A stretch of 8,810 nucleotides of DNA, taken from positions 1 to 8,810 of the forward strand of contig SLGN01000001.1 in NCBI GenBank assembly GCA_007123695.1, written 5' to 3'. The translations under genes were made by a program, and so were the position numbers. A model generated the notes under the pieces. It was not told the DNA's origin. It saw only the letters and a program-made list of their open reading frames with translations, and searched no databases. The first letter of the stretch is position 1; the number at the start of each line of letters is the position of its first letter. The stretch comes from Verrucomicrobiales bacterium (lineage in GTDB: Bacteria > Verrucomicrobiota > Verrucomicrobiia > Verrucomicrobiales > DEV007). Below are positions 5,164 to 8,810 of this stretch, one piece after another.

Positions 5164-6492
5164 TCACTCGCGCTTTTTCTTCGAATCCCGCGCCTCGCGC
5201 AGGGTGGTCTCCGGGGGGATGGCTTCGCGGTTCTTCTTCGCCACGCCGATGCGCTGCGAGAGGTAGATGCCGGAATGCCCGCTGAAGAAGTAGGCCACGA
5301 AGCAGGCCACGGCGAAATAGACCGCGTAGTGCGCCCCGAAGAGTTCGATGCCCATCATCGTGCAGGCCAGAGGCGTGTTCGCCGCGCCCGCGAAGACGGC
5401 GATGAAGCCGAGCGCGGCGAAGAGCGCCACCGGCTCGTCGAGCAGCACGCCGAGGGTGTGGCCCATGGTCGAGCCGATGAAGAACAACGGAGTCACCTCG
5501 CCTCCCTTGAAGCCGCTCGCGAGCGTCACCGAGGTGAAGATCGTCTTCCACAGCCAGCTCAGCGGCCTCGCCCCGCCCTCCTCGAAGGAATCGGCGATGG
5601 AGACCTGCCCGCCGGGCGGGGCGTGGACCCCGAGCCCGAGATAGTCGCGCGTGCCCAGCAGCAGGACCAGGGCGATCACGATCACGCCTCCCAGCGCCGG
5701 GCGCAGCGGCGCGTAGGGCACCGCCCGGGCAAAGCCGCGTTGCATGCGGTGGGTCAGCTCGGAGAAAAACAGCCCCCCCAGCCCGAAGGCGATGCCCGCC
5801 AGCGCCGTCTTGGCGAGAAGCCCCGCGTTGAAGACCGCGTGCGTCGCGTCCGCGTGCGGCACGTCGAGATGGTAGACGGTGTGGTGGATGCCCCAGGCCG
5901 CGCAGGTCGCATCGCCCACGACGCTGGCGACGAGCACGGGAATGAGCGCCTCGTACTGGACCCGTCCGATCACCAGCACCTCCATCGCGAAGATCGCGCC
6001 GGTCAGCGGCGTGCCGAAGACGGCGCCAAAGCCCCCCGCGATGCCGCACATCAGCATGATCCGCCGGCTTTCCTGCGAAGCGCGGAACCAGCGCGCCAGC
6101 ATCGCGGCGAGACTGCCCCCCATCTGCACGGCGGTGCCCTCGCGTCCCGCCGACCCGCCGAAAAGATGCGTCACCAGCGTGCCGAAGAGCACCAGCGGGG
6201 CCATCCTCGTCGGCACCCCGCCGCCGGGCTGGTGGATCTCGTCGATGAGCAGATTGTTGCCCCGGTCCGAGCTCTTGCCCAGCCAGTGGTAGAGAAAGCC
6301 CACCCCCACCCCGGCGACCGGCAGCAGCCAGAGCAGCCAGGGATTCTCCCACTGCAGCTGCGTGGCCCGCTTCAGCGACCACAGGAAAAAGGCGCTGGTG
6401 GACCCGGCCGCGAGGGCCACCGGCAGCGCCAGCATCGTCCAGCGCAGCAACTGTCCGACATCGAGCAAGAGCGAAGGGCGAAACGAGAACAT
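5164..6492 (-). CDS. CLC-family anion/proton antiporter, CLC-F (fluoride) type likely
   Basis: This 442-residue multispan inner-membrane protein has the CLC fold. The gating-glutamate motif is GREGT (116-120, E118) within HLFGGSAGREGTAVQMGG. Motif III is GGEVTPLFFIGS (330-341), and a conserved GTPLTGAIFAMEV occupies 160-172. The canonical chloride signature GSGIP is absent: the aligned position reads GNN (78-80) in RGNNLLIDEIH, putting Asn79 where chloride-type CLCs have the central Ser. Replacement of that Ser by Met or Asn, together with GREGT, is what I recall of fluoride-exporting CLC-F proteins, which protect the cytoplasm from F- by F-/H+ exchange. The ATG at 6490-6492 is preferred over an in-frame TTG at 6520-6522. 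A fluoride riboswitch is not visible upstream. The gene is convergent with the unknown ORF and divergent from the YbjQ gene. Family assignment is firm; fluoride specificity is inferred. Confidence 0.92.
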   Translation of the reverse strand: MFSFRPSLLLDVGQLLRWTMLALPVALAAGSTSAFFLWSLKRATQLQWENPWLLWLLPVAGVGVGFLYHWLGKSSDRGNNLLIDEIHQPGGGVPTRMAPLVLFGTLVTHLFGGSAGREGTAVQMGGSLAAMLARWFRASQESRRIMLMCGIAGGFGAVFGTPLTGAIFAMEVLVIGRVQYEALIPVLVASVVGDATCAAWGIHHTVYHLDVPHADATHAVFNAGLLAKTALAGIAFGLGGLFFSELTHRMQRGFARAVPYAPLRPALGGVIVIALVLLLGTRDYLGLGVHAPPGGQVSIADSFEEGGARPLSWLWKTIFTSVTLASGFKGGEVTPLFFIGSTMGHTLGVLLDEPVALFAALGFIAVFAGAANTPLACTMMGIELFGAHYAVYFAVACFVAYFFSGHSGIYLSQRIGVAKKNREAIPPETTLREARDSKKKRE

Positions 6493-6537
6493 CCCCGCAA
6501 CCCTAACCAGACGCGCCCCCAAACCAAGCAGATTCCC

Positions 6538-6597
6538 AATCGAAATCGAAATCGAAATCGAAATCGAAATCGAAATCGAAATCGAAATCGGGATCGA
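6538..6597. repeat. AATCGA hexanucleotide microsatellite upstream of the CLC gene
   Basis: Eight perfect tandem AATCGA units (6538-6585) are followed by two units with one change each (AATCGG and GATCGA). The array begins 46 bases before the CLC start codon, within the region expected to hold its promoter or leader. The flanks are partly symmetrical (GATTCCC on the left, CGGGATC at the right end). It lies outside any supported coding sequence, and the Arg-Phe and Asn-Arg repeats it would encode in other frames are artefacts. Confidence 0.95.
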
Positions 6598-6738
6598 AAC
6601 TGATACCCGAAAACCGATCTAAGCATCACCGGCTCCGCCGCTTACAGCCCCCACCGCGCCCACCGCCAAACGAACACATAAAAAACCACCGAAAATTTTC
6701 CTCGACGCCCGCCCTCGCCGCGTGCAAAACTCCGCATC

Positions 6739-7053
6739 ATGATCCTCGTCAATACCGAAACCGTCCCCGGCCGCACCGTCCAGGAAGTCCGCGGCCTCGT
6801 TCAGGGAAACACCGTGCGGGCCAAGCACGTCGGCCGCGACCTGATGGCCGGCTTCAAGAACATCGTCGGCGGAGAGCTCAAGGGCTACACCGAGCTGCTC
6901 ACCGAGGCCCGGCAGGAGGCCGTCTCCCGAATGATCGCCCAGGCCCAGGGGCTCGGGGCCAACGCCGTCGTCAACGTGCGCTTCTCCACCAGCTCGGTCG
7001 CCGCCGGCGCCGCCGAGCTCTACGCCTACGGCACCGCCGTCGTCGTCGCCTGA
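6739..7053 (+). CDS. YbjQ/UPF0145 family protein, soluble form
   Basis: This 104-residue protein matches the YbjQ (UPF0145, formerly DUF74) family in length and pattern. It starts MILVNTETVPGRTVQEVRGLVQG, continues with NTVRAKHVGRDLMAGFKNIVGGELKGYTELLTEAR in the middle, then the helix RQEAVSRMIAQAQGLGANAVVNVRF (about 58-82) and the terminal strand ELYAYGTAVVV. The family forms small alpha/beta oligomers sometimes described as putative heavy-metal-binding proteins; the biochemical role is not settled. No signal peptide or membrane segment is present, so it is cytoplasmic. The ATG at 6739 coincides with the family's N-terminus. No Shine-Dalgarno is visible; an AT-rich stretch with CATAAAAAA and GAAAATTTTC lies 40-60 bases upstream. 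It is followed 68 bases later by a membrane-anchored paralogue, which suggests a two-gene unit. Confidence 0.92.
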   Translation: MILVNTETVPGRTVQEVRGLVQGNTVRAKHVGRDLMAGFKNIVGGELKGYTELLTEARQEAVSRMIAQAQGLGANAVVNVRFSTSSVAAGAAELYAYGTAVVVA

Positions 7054-7121
7054 ACCTCCGCCGCGGCGCACCGGGCAGTCGGCGCGCGAGGCGGAAAACC
7101 CGAGCCGGAAAACCGAGGGAC

Positions 7122-7712
7122 ATGGAAAGCAACGACAGCCTGGGAATCATCGGCGGACTCGTCGTCTTCCTCTTCGTGGTCCTGATCTTCCTCAGCCCCT
7201 TCCTCCTGCTAATCTTCGGCGGACTCATCGGGGCGGCGCGGGAGCGCAGGCACTTCGAGGAACTCGCCGAGCGCGAGAAGGCCCTCGGCGGCTTCCTCCT
7301 CACCGACCTCAAGACGCCGCCGCCGGGCATGGCCGTGGCAAACACCGCCCTCGTCTCCGGTTCGGTCGTGATCGCCGCCGACCATTTCAAAAATTTCTGC
7401 GCCCAATGGCGCAAGGTCTTCGGAGGGGAGTTCCGCGCCCTCGGAAAAATGCAGGAGCGCGCCCGCCGCGAGGCCATCCTCCGCATGGTCGACGAAGCGA
7501 GGCAGCTCGGGGCCACATCCGTGTGCAACATCCGCGTCGAGACCAGCACCATCGGGTCGCGCCAAGAGGGCAGAGTCGCCGGCTGCGAGCTGCTCGCCTA
7601 CGGCACCGCCCTCGTCCCGGCCGCGCCCGGGGCATCCACGCCGGACGCCTCCGCGACGAGCATGTCCACGCCAGGCGCCGTTCCTCCGCCCATTCCGGGA
7701 AGTCCCCGCTGA
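7122..7712 (+). CDS. membrane-anchored YbjQ-domain protein
   Basis: This 196-residue protein has one long hydrophobic N-terminal segment (about 8-38, with FLFVVLIFLSPFLLLIFGGL). It is followed by a charged linker helix (39-55, ARERRHFEELAEREK), a YbjQ/UPF0145-like domain (about 56-165) and a Pro/Ser/Ala-rich tail (166-196). The domain parallels its upstream neighbour: GEFRALGKMQERARREAILRM aligns with GELKGYTELLTEARQEAVSRM, and ARQLGATSVCNIRVETS with AQGLGANAVVNVRFSTS. Both end in LLAYGTAL or LYAYGTAV. The Arg-rich stretch after the membrane segment predicts a cytoplasmic domain by the positive-inside rule. The ATG at 7122 is preceded by GAGGGA ending only one base before it, too close for a normal ribosome-binding site. 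It is probably a paralogue from tandem duplication; partner interaction with the soluble copy is an inference. Confidence 0.85.
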   Translation: MESNDSLGIIGGLVVFLFVVLIFLSPFLLLIFGGLIGAARERRHFEELAEREKALGGFLLTDLKTPPPGMAVANTALVSGSVVIAADHFKNFCAQWRKVFGGEFRALGKMQERARREAILRMVDEARQLGATSVCNIRVETSTIGSRQEGRVAGCELLAYGTALVPAAPGASTPDASATSMSTPGAVPPPIPGSPR

Positions 7713-7751
7713 TTCCGGCGCCCCCTTCCCCACCGTTCGCCCCGGCTCCCG

Positions 7752-7776
7752 CAGGCGGACACAACCCGCCTGTCCG
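7752..7776 (+). other. hairpin with two competing stems after the YbjQ pair
   Basis: CAGGCGG (7752-7758) can pair with CCGCCTG (7766-7772) across a 7-base loop. Alternatively CGGACA (7756-7761) can pair with TGTCCG (7771-7776). The two stems share bases and exclude each other. No T-run follows, so it is at best a weak terminator; it may be a REP-like intergenic repeat. Confidence 0.4.
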
Positions 7777-7822
7777 GTTGCTCCGGCGCGATTTCCTGCG
7801 ATATTGAGGCCACCCCCCTGCA

Positions 7823-8689
7823 ATGATTCCCGACCTACGACTTTCCCTCGCGGCCCTCTGCGGCATCGCCATCGCCGCCGCGCCCGCCGCCCCCCTCCTC
7901 TCGCAGGAGCCCGAGGTCGCTCCCGCCGCTCCCGAGCGCATCGACCTGTCCAACTTTCCCGGCGTCATCGTCGAAAAAGTCGTCGTCCCCATCCCCGCCG
8001 AGATCTTCGCCGTCCTCGACAAGCTCGACGAGCCCGACTGGAACGGCGGGATCGACCTGCCTCCCGAGCGCGACCGGGGCGGCGAGCGCTCCGTGCTCGC
8101 CCTGACCTTCGGCGGCCTCGTCGCCGAGGGCTTCATCGCCGTGCAGGCGAAGAACGGCGACGCCATCGAGAAGATCGGTCGCCGCGTCCTCTCCCTCGCC
8201 GAATCCCTCGGCCTCTCCAGCGCGGTGCAGCCCCACAGCCTCAGCATCATCGAGGCCGCCGGCAACCGCGACTGGGCCAAGGTGCGCGACGAACTCGACG
8301 CCACCCAGCAGACCGTGCGCTCCACCATGGAGCGCCTGCGCGACGACGAGCTCGCCGGACTCGTCAGCCTCGGCGGCTGGCTGCGCGGCACCAACGTGGT
8401 CACCGGCTTCATCGGCACCTCCTACAGCGAGGACAAGGCCGAGCTGCTCAACCAGCCCGTGCTCGTCGATCATTTCCGCAAGCTCGTCGGAGCGATGCGC
8501 GGCCCCGCCTCGTCCACCGCCACGATCCGCTCGATCGAGACCGGGCTCGCCCGGCTCGAGGCCATCATCGCCGAGCCCGGCACCGTCAACGAAGAGGACG
8601 TCAACCGCATCCACGACATCAGCCGCGGCATGCTCGAAGAGTTCTACTTCGAAAAGGCGGCCGCGGATTCCGCCGCCCCCGCCATTTGA
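7823..8689 (+). CDS. secreted or periplasmic protein of unknown family
   Basis: I do not recognise this 288-residue protein. The N-terminus has a signal-peptide shape: charged MIPDLR, hydrophobic LSLAALCGIAIAAAPAAPLL (about 7-26), and likely cleavage near residue 27-28 before QEPEVAPAAPE. There is no lipobox cysteine. The mature part has a conserved-looking segment IDLSNFPGVIVEKVVVPIPAEIF (40-62), a KLDEPDWNGGIDLPPERDRGGE stretch (67-88) and then mostly amphipathic helices (about 110-225 and 232-278). It has no cysteine after the signal region and no visible catalytic motif or membrane anchor. G/C-rich third positions over its whole length support coding. It lies 110 bases after the YbjQ-anchored gene with a hairpin between, so it may be a separate transcript. 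No Shine-Dalgarno is evident before the ATG at 7823. Confidence 0.8.
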   Translation: MIPDLRLSLAALCGIAIAAAPAAPLLSQEPEVAPAAPERIDLSNFPGVIVEKVVVPIPAEIFAVLDKLDEPDWNGGIDLPPERDRGGERSVLALTFGGLVAEGFIAVQAKNGDAIEKIGRRVLSLAESLGLSSAVQPHSLSIIEAAGNRDWAKVRDELDATQQTVRSTMERLRDDELAGLVSLGGWLRGTNVVTGFIGTSYSEDKAELLNQPVLVDHFRKLVGAMRGPASSTATIRSIETGLARLEAIIAEPGTVNEEDVNRIHDISRGMLEEFYFEKAAADSAAPAI

Positions 8690-8740
8690 AAGCCGCGACC
8701 GCATCTCCTGCAAATCCGAGGTACCGATCAAAACCGGACC

Positions 8741-8810
8741 GACAGGTAGATGCTAGTCAAATCCCCAATTTTGACCATTCAAATTTTTTATTGACGTCCT
8801 TGCAAATTTC
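8741..8810. promoter_or_regulatory. AT-rich segment at right edge, possible promoter of the next gene
   Basis: Base composition drops sharply from the GC-rich background. The segment contains TTGACC (8771-8776) and TTGACG (8791-8796), which resemble -35 boxes. A -10 box for the second would fall just outside the window. A short TTTGA/TCAAA dyad (8770-8783) followed by a T-run is also present. No coding sequence is seen here. Confidence 0.35.

Noticed and set aside
3722..6382. Very long minus-strand open frame (886 codons) spanning the methyltransferase, the unknown ORF and the CLC gene
   Set aside because: It runs antisense to the methyltransferase and out of frame with the CLC gene, both of which have clear family motifs. 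Its Arg/Ala/Gly-rich product is a composition artefact.
5275..6603. Plus-strand open frame ending in an Asn-Arg repeat
   Set aside because: It is antisense to the CLC gene, and the dipeptide repeat is only the AATCGA microsatellite read as protein.
6493..6738. Fluoride (crcB) riboswitch upstream of the CLC gene
   Set aside because: Read on the minus strand, the region lacks the conserved bases I associate with that riboswitch, such as the GAUGACUCC-like element. A covariance search would be decisive.

Overview
The window is GC-rich, densely coding bacterial DNA with strong G/C bias at third codon positions. The gene set is respiratory complex I subunits, a CLC-F-type antiporter, a pair of YbjQ-family proteins and a secreted protein of unknown family. 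Almost no start codon has a clear Shine-Dalgarno sequence, and the spacers carry short degenerate repeats. I lean towards a Verrucomicrobiota-like or related PVC organism, but this is an inference from general resemblance, not proof.

Left part (1-3086, minus strand): nuoD, nuoE and nuoF, read in that order, encode the hydrogenase-like quinone-site subunit and the two electron-input subunits of the NADH:quinone oxidoreductase. nuoF runs off the left edge and lacks its C-terminal 4Fe-4S part. No nuoA, nuoB or nuoC lies upstream of nuoD, so the complex I genes are probably split over more than one locus. Both spacers are unusual: the nuoE-nuoF gap is a run of degenerate 7-bp repeats, and the nuoD-nuoE gap holds two inverted copies of a 19-bp sequence.

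Middle (3087-3733): a divergent control region separates nuoD from a small DUF1232-like membrane protein. It contains a perfect 18-bp palindrome that fits the consensus of the NADH-sensing repressor Rex and also fits a CRP half-site pattern. It also holds a plausible sigma-70 promoter for nuoD and a second perfect palindrome next to the start codon of the small gene.

Centre (3734-5144, plus strand): a complete DNA cytosine-5 methyltransferase with all main motifs is overlapped at its 3' end by a small basic unknown ORF. Codon-position composition suggests the frame in use switches within the overlap. No recognisable restriction endonuclease is present.

Right part (5164-8810): a CLC-family antiporter gene (minus strand) has fluoride-type (CLC-F) sequence features and a (AATCGA)n microsatellite just upstream. 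Divergent from it are a soluble YbjQ/UPF0145 protein, a membrane-anchored YbjQ-domain paralogue, and a secreted protein of unknown family. The last ~70 bases are AT-rich and look like the promoter region of a gene beyond the edge. No tRNA, rRNA, CRISPR array, transposase or IS end was seen. No gap without a gene exceeds about 250 bases.
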